This document shows positions 21,240 to 34,533 of a DNA stretch of 64,000 nucleotides, one piece after another. The position numbers and the translations under genes are program-made. The stretch spans positions 2,294,001 through 2,358,000 of the forward strand of contig JAUTDP010000009.1 in assembly GCA_033439795.1 (NCBI GenBank). Reading direction: 5' to 3'. The stretch's first letter is position 1, and each line of letters begins with the position of its first letter. Below the pieces are notes generated by a model. That model was not told where the DNA came from. It saw only the letters and a program-made list of their open reading frames with translations, and searched no databases. Source of the stretch: Sordaria brevicollis (Eukaryota; Ascomycota; Sordariomycetes; Sordariales; Sordariaceae).

Positions 21240-23988
21240 TGCAGGATGCGCCCAACAGAGGAAAGATTGTAGCTCGCCACGGTCTGTAATTGTGAATCCG
21301 CCCCTTTTCTTTGTTACTCGATGTTAGGATGTTAAGGGATCGGGAAGGATAAGGGGAGGGGACGGGGCTCAACCGCAAGCCAGGGGCAATGGGTGGTCTG
21401 CTGCAGCGGCCGGCGATGTAGCGGCTCTTCTGGCTAACTCGAAGTTTCCTTTAGATTTTGATCCAGTTGGGTCCGAAATCGCCTATGTTGTGTAAGTTGT
21501 TTTAGTGTGCAGTGGTTTACGAAGTGGCAGGTTCAAGTTGTTTGGATCATCCCATCATCATTGCAGCAACGAAAGGCAACTGCACCCTGGTTGACGGGTG
21601 TTGTTGAAGTTCAGGCTACAGTGGCCAATCCCAGCGCACAGAGGAGGTGAAAGTTGGGGAATGGATGGAGATGGATGCTTAAAACGTTTGATTATGTAAT
21701 CCATAAAAACTCCACCAATTGCAAGGAAGGTGCCGCGTACGTTGCCCCGCTATGACTCCGCCTTGGCGGGATGGGAATGTCTTCTACAGCTACTGTAGGT
21801 ATATTTGCCCAGCGAGAAGTTCTCTCTTTCATATGATTTTACAGCTTGAACTAGGTATACAGATACCAACGTACAGTATCTGACCCAGTCGAGGCTTCAT
21901 GGACATCATCACAGCATGCAGTGAGTGAGTGGCTGTTGCCATTTCCGAGACGGGCCGCATGAGACAGACATGTGCGCCGCTGGCCTCCATTTGCTACATT
22001 GGAACCTTCACGGAAACTGCAGCCGAGAGTCTGGTCGTGGCTTCCACTGTACTAGTACCATCTTCTCATCGTCCGTGTTCTTTTTCTCTTTTCTTCTTCG
22101 TTCTTTTCAACCTAGCAACTGGGCCTCATCCTGTCAGCTGAACAACTCAAGTCTTCGACTGCATATGAACAGTCCACGCAATATGTCTGAGGACGAGAGT
22201 CTCCTCTTCCTTCTTCTTTTCCTTGGCGGCCGCACTCGCCTCTGAATGCCTGGTCGAGCTGCTATGGCTTTGGGTTGTCTTTCAACTTCAAACCCCAAGG
22301 ACCACGAAGAAAAACACGATACGCCACCTCTATATGGAGGTTGGACCAGTAACGATTTTCCGCATCAAAGTTCTAGAGCCTTGTGCGATGCTGTTCTCCC
22401 ACATTCCGGCGAAATGGCCAGACTTGTGCTGCTGCCGCAACGACAACCTGGGCCTGTGTTGCGAATCGGGGCTTTTGTTTGGCTTGGGAATTCCCAGTAA
22501 GAAGGCACCTTGGCTGCAACCATCTCGGCCCTGCATCCACGTTATCACTACCAAAAAGAGATGATACCCGCAAGTAAGGCTTCTATAATTTGTTCTGGGG
22601 TATTCTTTGCTTACTTTCTCTGCTTGTAACGCCAGCAATGAGAGTGCTGGTGAAGGCGTTGTTTCACGGTTCAGAAAGGAAAACGACCCTGATGATCACT
22701 GGTATCTACGGAGTAAAACCACATGGCTTCCATCGTTCAAAATAACTGGGACACTCTTCAGCTCACGATCCCCCGGCCCTTGTACCGAGTGTGTTGACTG
22801 GCTGTCAGAAGTCGACGAGTGCCTCCAACAAATCGATATCTCAATTCGCACCTGTAACCGGCGCCCTCACCACCATGCAGCGGCTTGCATTGGACTCGCT
22901 AACGCTTGCATGCTGTCTTGCGCCATTCAAATGTGCAGCTGAATGAATGTCTTTACGTTAACGTACATCCAGAGCCCTGCTTCCATGGTAACAAGGAGCA
23001 CTTGGCCAGACCCGCTTCGGTCTTCTAGCCATCGGGATTTCTTCTAGACCATCGGTTACTTTTCTTTGCGGACACGATCTGATAAAGCATGATTTTTTTA
23101 CCAGCACGTTCATTTATGCTTCTATTCGTGTCTTTGGTCCGGACGTTGTCGTCACTCATCAAGTAACGGCCGCCAATAGTGTCTTGCGCGGATATCGTGT
23201 ATCGTATCTTTTTTCGATACCGGATGCCCGCATTTATTTTCCGAACTGCAAACTCTCGGCATCTTTCCACAATTCCAACTCACCACGATATCAACTCATT
23301 CAAATCACAAAGGTTGAGAGCCGTTGTAACAAGACAAGCGTGATCTGATTATCCTACTTCAGGTTTGTCAAGGTCGCATGAGGATTTATCAATTTGATAC
23401 ATTTTGCTAACATTCCAAACAGGACTTCTCACATCTTGACGAATCATCCACGGATTGCTCATTCCACATCCAGACTGCGGAACGCAATAGCGACGAGATA
23501 GTACGATGCCCTTGTCTTAATGATGGACCTCATCACATCCTTTTCGATCTCGGACACAGACCGATTTCTTCATCACACAATTCCCTGACGGATCAACTTC
23601 TTCCAGATACGGAAGCCAAGCCTTTCATAGAGGCTTTTCTCCGATATCTGTCTTGTGGAACCAAAAACCTATACCAACCTACTGGTAGTCGTCGTTGCGG
23701 TCTCGATTTTAAGCCGGGGCTTGCGCAGAACCTGTCCTTGCAAGTGGGTGATCGAAGTGTGGTCTAATCTTCTTCTGGGCTGCACTTCCTGACAATTGGA
23801 CTTATTCCACACCGCTAGGAGGAAGTTCTCCGGAGATCTGGGAGTCCACTTACACAAAAAGTACGCTTGTGAAGTGTGTATCAAAAGTCAGACACACGCG
23901 CACATACGCACCATCAGACCGGAAAAATCTTGGAACTTCAAGTTTGCGATAGTGTCGAAATCTGAGACACGGCCCACAAACATTCAAG
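21240..23988. other. 2.7-kb divergent intergenic region
   Basis: This gap separates a minus-strand gene from a plus-strand gene. Several frames of 60-115 codons exist on both strands (for example around 21925-22942), but none shows a domain, consistent codon use or splice continuity. I see no RNA gene or repeat. Confidence 0.45.
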
Positions 23989-24690
23989 ATGCCCAACTTC
24001 TCAAGACGAGCCGACGACAACATCATGGCCATCCAGAAAACACCAACCAGCCGCAGCGGTAGCAGCTCCGTCCACTCCTCCACGTCGAAACCAGCGACGG
24101 CAACGACAACACCCTCCACCACCACCAAGGGCTCAAAACCGACCAAAGCTGGAGCAGGAAAAGAAGGAAAAAGCGGCAGCAAGTTCGGTCTCGGCGGAAT
24201 CTTCCACAAAGTAGCCGACTGGGCCTCAACCAGCGAACCCTCCATGGCAGCCCTCAACCAATACAAGCAAGAAGCCTTCCAGCGAGCTGGAGTGTCGACC
24301 AACGACGCCGACCCTCACACGAAGCTGCACGCGCCCATCGGCGAGATTCCCGAGGACGCGATAAGGCCGACGACGGGACCGACCCCAGAGGAGGTGCTGA
24401 TGCGGAAGAAGGCTGAGAGGCAGAGAAGGAAATTGGAAGAGGAGCAAAGGAGGGGGAATATAGGTAGTGGTGGCGGTGGGAGAGGAGGGTCTGTGAGGTC
24501 TGGGTCAGTCTCGAGTTCAACCATGTCTGGTGGTCTTCATTATGGTGTTGGGTTTCACAATTTGACTGGGACCGGCGGATCAGGGACGGGGACGGGAACG
24601 GCTTCGTCGACGGTTGGGTCGGGGTCGAGTAGGAAAGGCTCAGTCTCGGGTGGGAGTAGTGCTGTTCCGTGGGATACGAGTGGGTGGTGA
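23989..24690 (+). CDS. small fungal protein of unknown function
   Basis: A single exon encodes 233 residues. The N-terminus is Ser/Thr/Lys-rich. Residues about 65-125 are ordered and contain FGLGGIFHKVADWASTSEPS followed by a helix (ALNQYKQEAFQRAGV) and acidic/proline motifs (IGEIPEDAIRPTTGPTPEEV). A short basic coiled segment (MRKKAERQRRKLEEEQRR) comes next, and the tail is Gly/Ser-rich and disordered, ending in PWDTSGW. There is no signal peptide or membrane segment. The central block looks like a conserved fungal module, but I cannot name it. The start ATG is the first in frame after a 5' leader with stops. Confidence 0.65.
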   Translation: MPNFSRRADDNIMAIQKTPTSRSGSSSVHSSTSKPATATTTPSTTTKGSKPTKAGAGKEGKSGSKFGLGGIFHKVADWASTSEPSMAALNQYKQEAFQRAGVSTNDADPHTKLHAPIGEIPEDAIRPTTGPTPEEVLMRKKAERQRRKLEEEQRRGNIGSGGGGRGGSVRSGSVSSSTMSGGLHYGVGFHNLTGTGGSGTGTGTASSTVGSGSSRKGSVSGGSSAVPWDTSGW

Positions 24691-25975
24691 ATTATGCTGA
24701 CGGAGTTGGGTTATATAGTCGCGAACAAAAAGGGGCGGTGGATGTCTTGATACCTACTTTTTGTTGTGGCATGGGATTTCTTTGCACTACATCGGTCTAC
24801 ATCAGTTCGCAGCGAGCATATAGCGGGCGGGATCGTTCTTGTAATTTCAATACCCCTTGATCAAACCCCAAGCAAACAATTTGGTGATCTGGCCCGAGAA
24901 CATGCATGCTGGGCGGTTTTCTCCGATGGCCGGACCCTCGAGCCTCTATCACTGCGCTCCCGGTGTGTGACCCTCGTCACATCAAGGAACATAGACCCTC
25001 AGCAGCACTGAGCCTCAAATACCCTTTTGTAAGCGCCGGCACCCCATTCTTCCGGTTATACACCAAAACAAGACAGCGAAACATTTCCTTTCACTAAACC
25101 GCCACGGCGTCGTACGTACCTTTCTCTCTACCAGTAGGTAACACGCGTCCTACCGTCCTCGATCATTTCATGCTTTCATGTTCCCTGAAATAATGCCCCG
25201 ATCGATCCCAGCGACATGGCTCGCATGGCTCGTCCACCACGAACAAGACAACCCCATGACCTACACCCCGACCTCGAACAATCGCAATCAGGTGGCTTTC
25301 CAAAGGCAAAAGAGGCCCGGGAATTGTCGAACAATGCGCAGCTTTCTTTTTGTCTTTGGTGTGAAACTTGATCCTTGATAGCGACAGTACGGTAGAGTGT
25401 AGGCAGGCCAGCGACCAAAAGGGAAGGGGGAGGAAGATTGACCAATCGGGTTACGGCGTGGGGTTGTTGGTTCCATGACGTAGTTGGTTTTTCAGTTGCT
25501 TGCACTCCTCTTCCGTCTTCTATCCCTTGTTGGTTGACTTTTCTGAAGAGGCTCTCATCTTGCATCCTTTCAAATAACAGTTCTAGGCTTTCTACCTTGG
25601 ACTTCTATCTATCATAAGCCAAGTCGGTTGAGTGAGTGTTACGTGGATTGACGCTGCATACCCAAGACTCGTTCTTCAATCCACCCACATACCTCTGGGC
25701 ACTTACACCCGCTCAACCTCATGCAGGTGATTCTGGGTTGTCGTTTCACTCAGCTTGCAACTCTCATTTAACACTGCATCCATCTTACCTTCACCACGAC
25801 TCGACCTACCGATGTGTCTGAGGTGTGGAAGTAGCAACTTGTGAGAAGCTATCCTGAGCCCGTTATCACTACTGGACGAGCCCAGGCCTTCTCATACACA
25901 CCTTACCTACTTCACCTCGGCCATATCAATCAACCAATATTACAAACCTACCAAGAGCTCGCGAATCTCATCAAA
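24691..25975. other. intergenic, leader of membrane-protein gene
   Basis: This holds the 3' flank of the small protein gene and the pyrimidine-rich 5' leader of the membrane protein gene. I see no supported gene. Confidence 0.5.
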
Positions 25976-27797
25976 ATGAGCACCAAGAACTGGCCCCACA
26001 ACGGCTCCGACGCCCGGGCCCAGCCCCGGGACGCCAGCGCCGGCCGGTCCTCCATCGACCGCGACCATCGCGACCGTCACGAGCCAGACGAATACACCCG
26101 CCTCCTCCCCAACCGCGTCGACAGCATCCCCTACCTCTCCCCCGACGACCCTGCCGTATCCCCTTACAACCTCTGGACCGTCCGTCTCGTCCGCGCCATT
26201 ACCGTGGTGCTCACCTGTCTGACCTTCATCTGGTGGGTGCTAATGCTGGTATCCGTCTTCGTCACCCCGCCCGGCCTTCACGCGCGGGGATCACCCTTTT
26301 TTGCGTTTACGTACACGACGGTGGCTTTGATCACGCTGATGACGAGCTTGCTGTTTTTTGCGGTGCCGAGTAAGGCGGAGAGGGTGGTTAGTATCGTCAC
26401 GGCGGTGTTGTTGCTGGTTGACGTGGTGGTTATGTTGGCTGTGGAGAAGACGAGGCATGAGGAGTTGTGGGTTGGTGTGGCGAGTGTGGTTTGGGCGACG
26501 TTGATGGCGGTTTGGGCGGTGGCGGCGGATAGGACTGTGCAGGTATGTTTCTTCTCTATCTTTACCAATATCCTGGAGAGAGAGAGAGTTCTTAAGTTGG
26601 AACAGAGACTGACACGACTGATACGATGATAGTGGGGCAAGACCGAGGAAGAAGAACGACTCACCGGCCGGCCCGAGACAAGACGGACGCTGCTCGAGTG
26701 GGTGCAGGTGTTGCTGTCAAGCATCATGCTGACGCTCGTGTCGATTGTTGTCTTGCTCACGACTTGCACGCTCTGTCTCCGAGCTTTGGACGCTAGGGTC
26801 GGACCCCCCGGTGAGCGGTACTGGGTTGACGAGGACAAGTACCAGATCCATCTGTTCTGTTCCGGCCCCAAGCTAGATGCTCACGGAAACAAGACGACCA
26901 CGGTTCTCTTTGAGGGCGGCGAGGATGCGGTTGAGCATGGGCTTTGGCAGTTTGCTGAGAACGCGGTCAAAAATGGCTCCATTGCTAGGTATTGCTTTGC
27001 TGACCGGCCTGGATATGCCTGGGTGAGTGAAGCCGAAACCTCCTTTCTTTCCTTTCAACCTGGTCCATGGACTGACAGACTTGATGTGACAGAGTGACGC
27101 CGCCCCCTCACCCCTCTCAGTAAGCATGGCATCCGACGTCTTGAGCGAAGCCCTCTCCCGCGCCGGGGAGGAAGGTCCCTGGGTTCTCGCCAGCGCCGGC
27201 ATCGGTTCCTTGTACTCGCGCGTCTTCAGCTCGCGACACGGCCAAGAAGTGCGCGGCCTCCTCATGATCGACCCCTTGCACGAAGACCTCCTCGGACGGG
27301 TTGCCGCTCCCGGTCGCGGCTTCCGCCTGTGGTTGCAAGGCGTCCTCTCTCCATGCGGCTTCGATCGTCTCCCCGCTGCCATCCTCCGAGGCCGGAGCGC
27401 CAGGGACCGCATCTATGGCCGGTCTGCCTACCAGACCGGAGGGGTGATCTTTGCCAAGTTGCAGGAGAGTCTGGTGGCCAACTCGCTCACGAGACGAGAT
27501 GTGGTGTCTAGCAGGACGATCCAGTACAAGACCACGCCAGTGGTGGTGGTGACGTCTGGAGTGCAGATGCGCAAGGATAGTGAGTGGGAGAGCAAGGTAT
27601 GTAATTGTCTGATAGTATGTGTTTCTGGAGCTTGTGACTGACATCAATATTCACTGTCATAGCAACGAGATCTCACCCACCTGACATCGAACTTGGAGGA
27701 TTGGGACATTGTAGAGCAGGCGCCTCATCAAGTCTGGCGTACTCTGGAGGGACGTGAGACGATTGAGAAGAGACTGAAGAAGTTGGTTCGCTTGTAG
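25976..27797 (+). CDS. five-TM membrane protein with degenerate alpha/beta-hydrolase domain
   Basis: Four exons, 25976-26542, 26633-27022, 27093-27596 and 27663-27797, give 531 residues. A cytosolic-looking hydrophilic N-terminus (about 80 residues, ending in DEYTRLLPN and SPYNLWTVRLVRA) precedes four hydrophobic helices. A fifth (SSIMLTLVSIVVLLTTCTL) comes after a charged loop. The remainder resembles an alpha/beta-hydrolase: TTTVLFEGGEDAVEHGLWQF for the oxyanion region, RYCFADRPGYAW for the beta-strand before the nucleophile region, VLASAGIGSLYSRVF at the nucleophile elbow and RGLLMIDPLHED. The usual GxSxG is replaced by S-A-G-I-G, with Gly where the catalytic Ser should be (about residue 355), so hydrolase activity is doubtful. 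Similar membrane proteins are common in filamentous fungi, but their function is not known to me. The subcellular membrane cannot be told from sequence. Confidence 0.8.
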
Positions 27798-30464
27798 GGT
27801 GATGTCGACGGATAGGAAAGTTGCCGCATATCTCTCAAGTCTTTTTGTTAGTCTTTGAATAGCGAGTGTCTGTTAAGCTCTGCATTGTTCTCGTTCTCAT
27901 TTTCGGTTGAAGTTGGCTAAGGTTTCGGCAGTTTGGGTTTTGGCGATAAGGGGGGAGCCTTTTTAAGGTTGTTTTATTTCAGGGTCGTTCCCAAGTGCCT
28001 TGGCCCGGTTTCTTAGCACCATTGTCGAGTCTATTTAGTGGAGATTGTTCGTACAGGCACATCGTATCTGGTGGGTCTGTACAAGATATTGGATGGTGTT
28101 TTTGTGCTGTATCTTTATGCCTACACCAGCGCTGTCAACTTGTTTCAGCCGGTTTCCTCAACTCTGATGGGTATCCTGAATATAGGGAATAAGTCGACAA
28201 TACGGATCTGTTTTAGGTTGACGAACGTTAAAGCCATGCGCATTTCCACATATTGCCGAGACCTTGACGAAGAAAGGGTTCCATGTGGAAGAGTGGACAG
28301 AAACCTCAAGGGGGTTCATATTGTCCAATATTCTTTGCAGTCCACTTCCGGGGCTCACGCCATGAACATGGTCTCCACCCGTTCTTAACAATGAGATATC
28401 CTCAAGTTGCTTCCTTTCTTTTTTTTTTTTAAAAAAAAACAACAACCAAAACATCAGCCATAACAGGCACGGACAAGCAGAAAAGAAGGCTGGTAGTACA
28501 ACAGTTGTGATGTCTTCCGAAATATTGATGACGGCGCTTGTTGGGCGACTATGGTGCCTATTATTTACATCTATATGGCTGGATGTATGCATGTCATTCC
28601 CCGTTGCCTGGGCAATGCTGTGCTCACAAGCAAGGAGCAGTCTCGAGGGACCTCCCCTTCCCCCATCCATCATCCCATGTGGAACTCCATTGCTCGTTCC
28701 TGACGAGGTTTCCCCAAACACTATCCAAGATCCAAGTGACAGCGCACACGTGTTATTTGCATGTATTTGTATGCAAGCCGCGGTTGACCCCCTTCCTTTA
28801 TGGTGTTCATAGGCCACAGGGTACAGAATGTTAAGGTACGGATGAGACCAGCATCAACATGCCTGTCTGTCCTCAAACGCACCACCATGAGGCTTGAGAA
28901 GGATCTTCGTTGCTCTCTGTGTTTTCTGCAGGCGCCCTGGTCTGCAGTGGTCTTTTTTTAACTTCCCTTGCTCGATGCTGGGTAACCAGGCATGGCACTA
29001 ACAGACTGAATCAGAGATAGTGAGGAATGTTAACAGAAACGTACAGACTGGTCCCATCCATTTTGCTAGAAGCAGGCCTGGAAATTGCACTCCGCCGTCG
29101 TGGCGGGGCCCGTAGATCGCTGTTGCTGTTGTTGCTGTTGAGGTCCAATTGTTGCTGCTCTTTTTGTCCCATCCGACCCAGGTACGTACCAGACTAACAA
29201 ATTACCCACTGGGACTCCTTCCCTGGTAGCCCCCAAACTTGGAAGCTCAGCAAACATCCAGGGACACTTGCCTACCCGACGCACCGGGCCGCTGGCATTG
29301 ACTGGTCCCGTCTTTGGGCACCCGACCGTAGAGTCAACGGACAATGCCCGCCCAAGCACAGGCGACACCACGCCCGACCGCAAGCCCAGGTTCCCTTCTC
29401 CAGTGCTACCAATCGACCGTCCTCCCCCCGGCCACCTCCATGCCCTTGTGGCCGCCCGCCTCTCCAAACCCCGACCATAGCGCCCCGACATCTTCGATAC
29501 ACGGTCCCGTCTTGTACGAGCAGCACCTCCATAGTAGCAGCATCAGCAGCAGCAGAGAGGCACTCTCTCTCTCAACAGTCGGGTTCACGTCGTCTCATTC
29601 AGCCATCGCAATTCCCGTCCCACGTCCACCGTTACGTCCACTCGACCTCTCTTGTCCACCGACACCGACACCGACACCGTCCCCCGTCGTCGTCCACCGC
29701 TTTATACCACCGCCGCCGCCGTTCGACTGATTGGCGCCGACTTCACTTCCACGTCTTCAGCGCGCGCCGTGACGATTGTCAAAAGAGAGTTCGACGAGTT
29801 CGATTACACTTGGACGACTTCGAACCCATTACAATTCCATCCATCATCTTCACCCCCGTGGCCGTATCAACGACGTCTTTCCCCCGACCGACTGACGACG
29901 ATTTCCCCGATTCTTGTTGTCCTGGCCGACGCCCACTCGGGCTCACACGCAACCAACAACCACAAACACACATTCCAAGCCCCTGTCCGCTACACCGGCC
30001 CCGGGTCATCAAACTATCCCTCCCGTTCGCCGCTCGACATCATTGAGTTTACGTCGACAAATCATCCACCGCCGTGTCCCCTTATCGAGGCGGCCAACTC
30101 CCAAGCTATTCGTCCGTCAGTCGCAACTAACCCCCTAACTGTCGAAGCTCGCCAGAGTCGCGCTAGGCAGTTACGCGCACGATTACATTACAGCCCGACT
30201 GTCGATCGAACCGTCGTTTCGTGGCCGTTACGGTGTCCTCTGCGGCATCTGGCAATAGTTTACCGCATATCTCCCTTTCATCTCAACCCATCTGGGCTCG
30301 ATAGCCCCCGCTTGATGTTGACGTACGCGCCTTTGTCCGCCAACCTACGTCCATAATTCTCCCGCGTCCGCGATCGCACCTTGCTCATATTTGGAAACGA
30401 AACGTTAAAATAGCAAGAGCTTGGGTCTCTGGAATACATCGAGAAAGAAAGAAACATTGTCGTA
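27798..30464. other. 2.7-kb intergenic region including lrg-1 leader
   Basis: This region contains a 12-T/9-A junction at 28419-28439, GTT/CAG-type triplet repeats (about 29115-29140 and 29540-29560) and an ACCGAC hexamer repeat (about 29657-29680). The last kilobase is probably the long 5' leader of lrg-1. The proline/serine-rich frames there look accidental. Confidence 0.5.
29657..29680 (+). repeat. ACCGAC hexamer microsatellite
   Basis: Four near-perfect copies of a CACCGA/ACCGAC unit lie in the lrg-1 upstream region. This is a simple sequence repeat with no evident role. Confidence 0.7.
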
Positions 30465-33400
30465 ATGGCAAGCTCAGATTACGGCGGAGGCCCCGTGGGC
30501 GACCGCGAATTCAGCCATGGACATCCCCAGGGGCATCCCCAAGGTGAAGCTGCTACACATAGGAGAGAAGATGAGCATCTGGATATTACCCAAACGATAT
30601 CACAGCAAAACGGCGGCGCCCCTACTAATAACCACTTGGCTCGCAACATTCCAGGATCGCCAGCGCTGAGCGCCGCCGATGCTACAGACCTCGAATCGAG
30701 ACGCAGTGGAGAGAAGAACAGGTCAAAGCCAAAGGGGTCGAGGACAGCGAGCGGACAAGTGCGAGTGTGCAAGAAATGTGGCGAACCATTGACGGGCCAG
30801 TTTGTTCGCGCGCTCGATGGGACATTTCATTTGGATTGCTTCAAGTGTCGCGTGAGTGTTGCCTGAATCAGCAGCCGCCCGGTGTGGACAACGTTTTGGC
30901 TAATCTATTATTTACTACATGTGCAGGACTGTGGCCAAATCGTTGCCTCCAAGTTCTTCCCCGCAGACGACAACAACGGCGAGGGTCAGTATCCCCTTTG
31001 CGAGACAGATTATTTTCGCAGGTTAGGATTGCTGTGTTACCAGTGCGGGGGAGCTCTTCGAGGCTCGTACATCACGGCCCTCGATCGCAAATACCACGTC
31101 GACCATTTTACCTGCTCGCTGTGCCCGACGGTCTTCGGCGCTCAGGATAGCTACTACGAGCACGATGGACACGTCTACTGCCATTACCACTACTCGACAC
31201 AGTACGCCCAGCGGTGCAGCGGCTGCCAAACGGCCATCCTCAAACAGTTTGTCGAGATTTTCCGAAACGGTCAAAATCAACACTGGCATCCGGAATGCTA
31301 CATGATCCACAAGTTCTGGAATGTCAGGTTAAATCCCCCGCAAAAGGCTCTTGGCCCGGTGCCGGATGACCCTGCTGGCCGGGAACTGGTTCGGGACGAA
31401 GAGGAACGCATGGAAGAAAAGGTCTACCGCATTTGGAGCGTCCTTTCGACCTTCGAGGAGTCGTCAGCGGCTTGCATATCGGATATGCTTCTCCATGTGA
31501 GCAACGGGGCATATGTCGACGGTGTCATGGTAGCTAAAAAGTTCATATGGCACGTTGACATTCTGTTTCACTCGGCGGACAGGCTTGACGCGACCATGGC
31601 GAAGCTGGACATGCAAGGTGAGAAAAGCGCTGGTCGCATGCCCGAAAAGATCTTTATTCTGACGGCTAACGATTAATAGGCCTAATGTATGGAAGAGAAG
31701 CCAAACTTCTGTGCAAAAAGATCGTGGCATTCTTTTCGCTACTTTCAAAGACACAGGACAAGGGTGCTCGCAAACTTGGTGTTACTCAAGAACTGTTGAC
31801 TCTTGTTACCGGTCTAGCGCACTATCTGAAACTTCTTATCCGAATCTGCCTACAAGGAGCGCTGCGGATCGAAAAGGAGCGCGACACCGCCGATGGTCTC
31901 TATGGATTTCTCGATGAGCTCAACGACCTGGAGGCGCTTAAGACGGAGGATAACTCCACGACGACGCTTCAGCTAACGTCTGGCATGGCTCGCCTCTCGG
32001 CTTCAGATTCGGACTCGTGTACCTTGTGCAAGAAGCCCATCGAGGATGAGTGTGCAAAGAGCGGCGACAAGAGGTGGCATATTGCGTGTGTTAACTGCTC
32101 ACGTTGTCAGAGAGAACTTGGTCGGAATCTGCAGGATGCCCGACTGAACCTGTACGATTCCAAGATCTTTTGCAACAACTGCGAAACGTACAGCTCGGAT
32201 AAGGCACCGCCATTTGAGCGTGTGTCCAAATTGCAGCAGTATATGTTCCTGCTCCAGGTGGCACTGGCTAGGCTATTGGAAATCCTACGAATGCACGGGG
32301 CGCTTCCGTCCGCGGCTGAACAAAGGGCACACAATGGCAATGATGCTGGCGATGGCCGTCCATCAGCGGATGGCAGGCAGAGAGGCTTCTCGGGGGCTGA
32401 TCAGGCACAGCACCATCGAGAATCGTCCTATGAGAGCGCGCTCAATGATGTGAAGAGGCTGAAGAGCACCCGTTTGGATAAGCACCTGTCGTCAAGCTTT
32501 AGGAAAGCCAGGACGTCCCGCATTATGGACGGACCCGAAAGCAGCAGTGCGCAGCCCGGGTCCGGACCTGGTTCGGGCATAGATGGAGGACCCGCTAACG
32601 GCAGGAGAATGCGGATTGAGGAGGATATGGGACCCGGTGGCGAGGACCACGATATGATGCTGCCTAATCAGGACGCCTTGACCCTTGCGGATATTCCTCG
32701 GATTGTCGCTGCTGAACAGGCAAGAGAACAACGAGCAGGTCCGCCTAGTAGGCAGGAGCTGCTGCGTTCTCCGGCCACCGAGCCCTCGTATGGCGGCGCG
32801 TCCTCTGGCAGTGGACACAAGCGAAGCTATTCCGACAGCAAGGGTGGAGACCCGCGCGCTGCTGGTGAACCATCACCTCAGCGTGTTGGTCGAAGATACT
32901 TTTCCGAGCTCTCTGCTTTGGAGTACTTCATCATCCGACATCTGGCCGTTGTTACCATGGCCCCGATGGTGGAGGGTGAGTTTACCCTTGTGGAACTGAT
33001 TGGGCTTATCGAAACGCGGAAAACGCCCAATTTCTGGAAGAACATTGGCAAAGCCTTCCAGAAGGATGGACGGAAGAAGAAGGGTGTGTTCGGCGTACCA
33101 CTGGAAGCTATTATCGAACGGGACGGCGCCGAGTCCACAGACGGCGTGGGACCCGGAACGCTGAGGATTCCGGCAGTCGTTGACGATATCCTGTCCCTCA
33201 TGAGGCAGATGGACCTTTCGGTCGAAGGTGTCTTCCGAAAGAATGGCAACATCAAGAAGCTGGGCGAGCTCGTGGAGAAGATCGACAAGGAAGGGAACGT
33301 GGACCTCAGCGGTAACAACGTCGTCCAAGTGGCCGCCCTGCTAAAACGATATCTCCGAGAGCTGCCCGATCCGCTTATGACCCAGAAGCTCTACCGGCTC

Positions 33401-34533
33401 TGGCTGGCGGCCGCAAAGATCTCGGACGAGGACAAGAAGAGGCAGTGTCTCCATCTGATATGCTGTCTGATGCCCAAGTGCCACCGCGACTCGATGGAGA
33501 TACTGTTCTGCTTCCTTAAGTGGGCCGGATCGTTCCACCAGGTCGACGAGGAGTCGGGTTCCAAGATGGACATCAAGAACCTGGCAACCGTCATTGCGCC
33601 CAACGTCTTGTTTGACAGGACTGCGACGTCCACGTTGGGCAGCGACCCGATGTATGCGATCGAGGCAGTCGAGGTCCTAATAGAAAACATTGAACAGATG
33701 TGCTTGGTAAGTTTGCTCCCTCGATTGCTTTACACATCACGCTTGACTGACACGCATACGCTCTACTACAGGTCCCCGATGAACTAGTACAATACATCAG
33801 CGATCCCGCCTTCCTCGACGGCGAGCTCACCACTAAGGAGATTCTCAAGCGGTACTCTGAGCGAAACACGGGCGGTTTCGGCTCCCGCCAGTACGCCGAC
33901 GTGGTCGAAATCGTCGGTCGTCATGAGAACCCGAGCCGGCCACCGCCACGAAGAGTTGAGTCTGACCCGACTTCGTGGCAGCAGGAGACAAGCGTTCGCA
34001 CAGTAACCGAGAACGTGGCGTATCTCGGCCCTGGCGGTGGCCCCGCCGGTGGTCCTGGTGGTGGCAACAATGGAGGAGGAGGAATGGCCGATCGTATGGG
34101 AGGCCCTGGAGGTCCTCAGGGGGTATCACCACAAAAGCGTGGAGTAGGACCTGGAGGAATGGGACCGCCACCTCATCCGCTCTCACAATCACATGGAGGA
34201 GACGGCGGTTACAGTAACCACCCCCCAGGGCCTAGTGGACCACAACAGCAACAACAATACGGTCCTGCACCTGAACATGTTGGCAATCCCGGTGGCCCAG
34301 GCGTAGGAGGAGGTGATGGTGCCGCAAGCGTAGGAGGACCAGTAGGACCAGGCGGTGATTATAATCGTAATGGCGGCGGGCCAGGGCCAATTCACAATGG
34401 AGGACAGCCCGGGCAAGGACAACAACCAGGACAGGGACAGGGCCAAGGAGGACAAGGAGGGCCACAAAGGAAGGAATGGCGGAATTCGGGCTGGGGACGG
34501 CCAAATAACGGGGTGACTACTGGCACTGCATGA
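30465..34533 (+). CDS. lrg-1: LIM-domain Rho GTPase-activating protein LRG-1
   Basis: Four exons, 30465-30851, 30927-31617, 31680-33706 and 33772-34533, give 1288 residues. LIM zinc fingers begin at VCKKCGEPL (about residue 103), LCYQCGGAL (about 164) and RCSGCQTAI (about 225); another begins at SCTLCKKPI (about 472). The RhoGAP domain runs from GVFGVPLEAIIERDG (about 828) to about 1035, with the arginine finger in SVEGVFRKNGN and the KRYLRELPDPLM helix. The C-terminal 250 residues are Gly/Pro/Gln-rich and disordered. This architecture matches yeast Lrg1 and Neurospora LRG-1, GAPs that restrain Rho1 at growing tips and so control cell-wall synthesis and polarity. The first intron splits LIM 1. 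Length and domain order are complete, so the gene looks functional. Confidence 0.95.

Noticed and set aside
28419..28439. 12-T/9-A junction as a possible transposon poly(A) end
   Set aside because: No flanking target duplication or retroelement sequence is visible; it is treated as a simple homopolymer tract.
29652..30356. 234-codon frame before lrg-1
   Set aside because: It is Ser/Pro/Arg-rich without a domain, crosses a hexamer microsatellite and occupies the probable lrg-1 leader.
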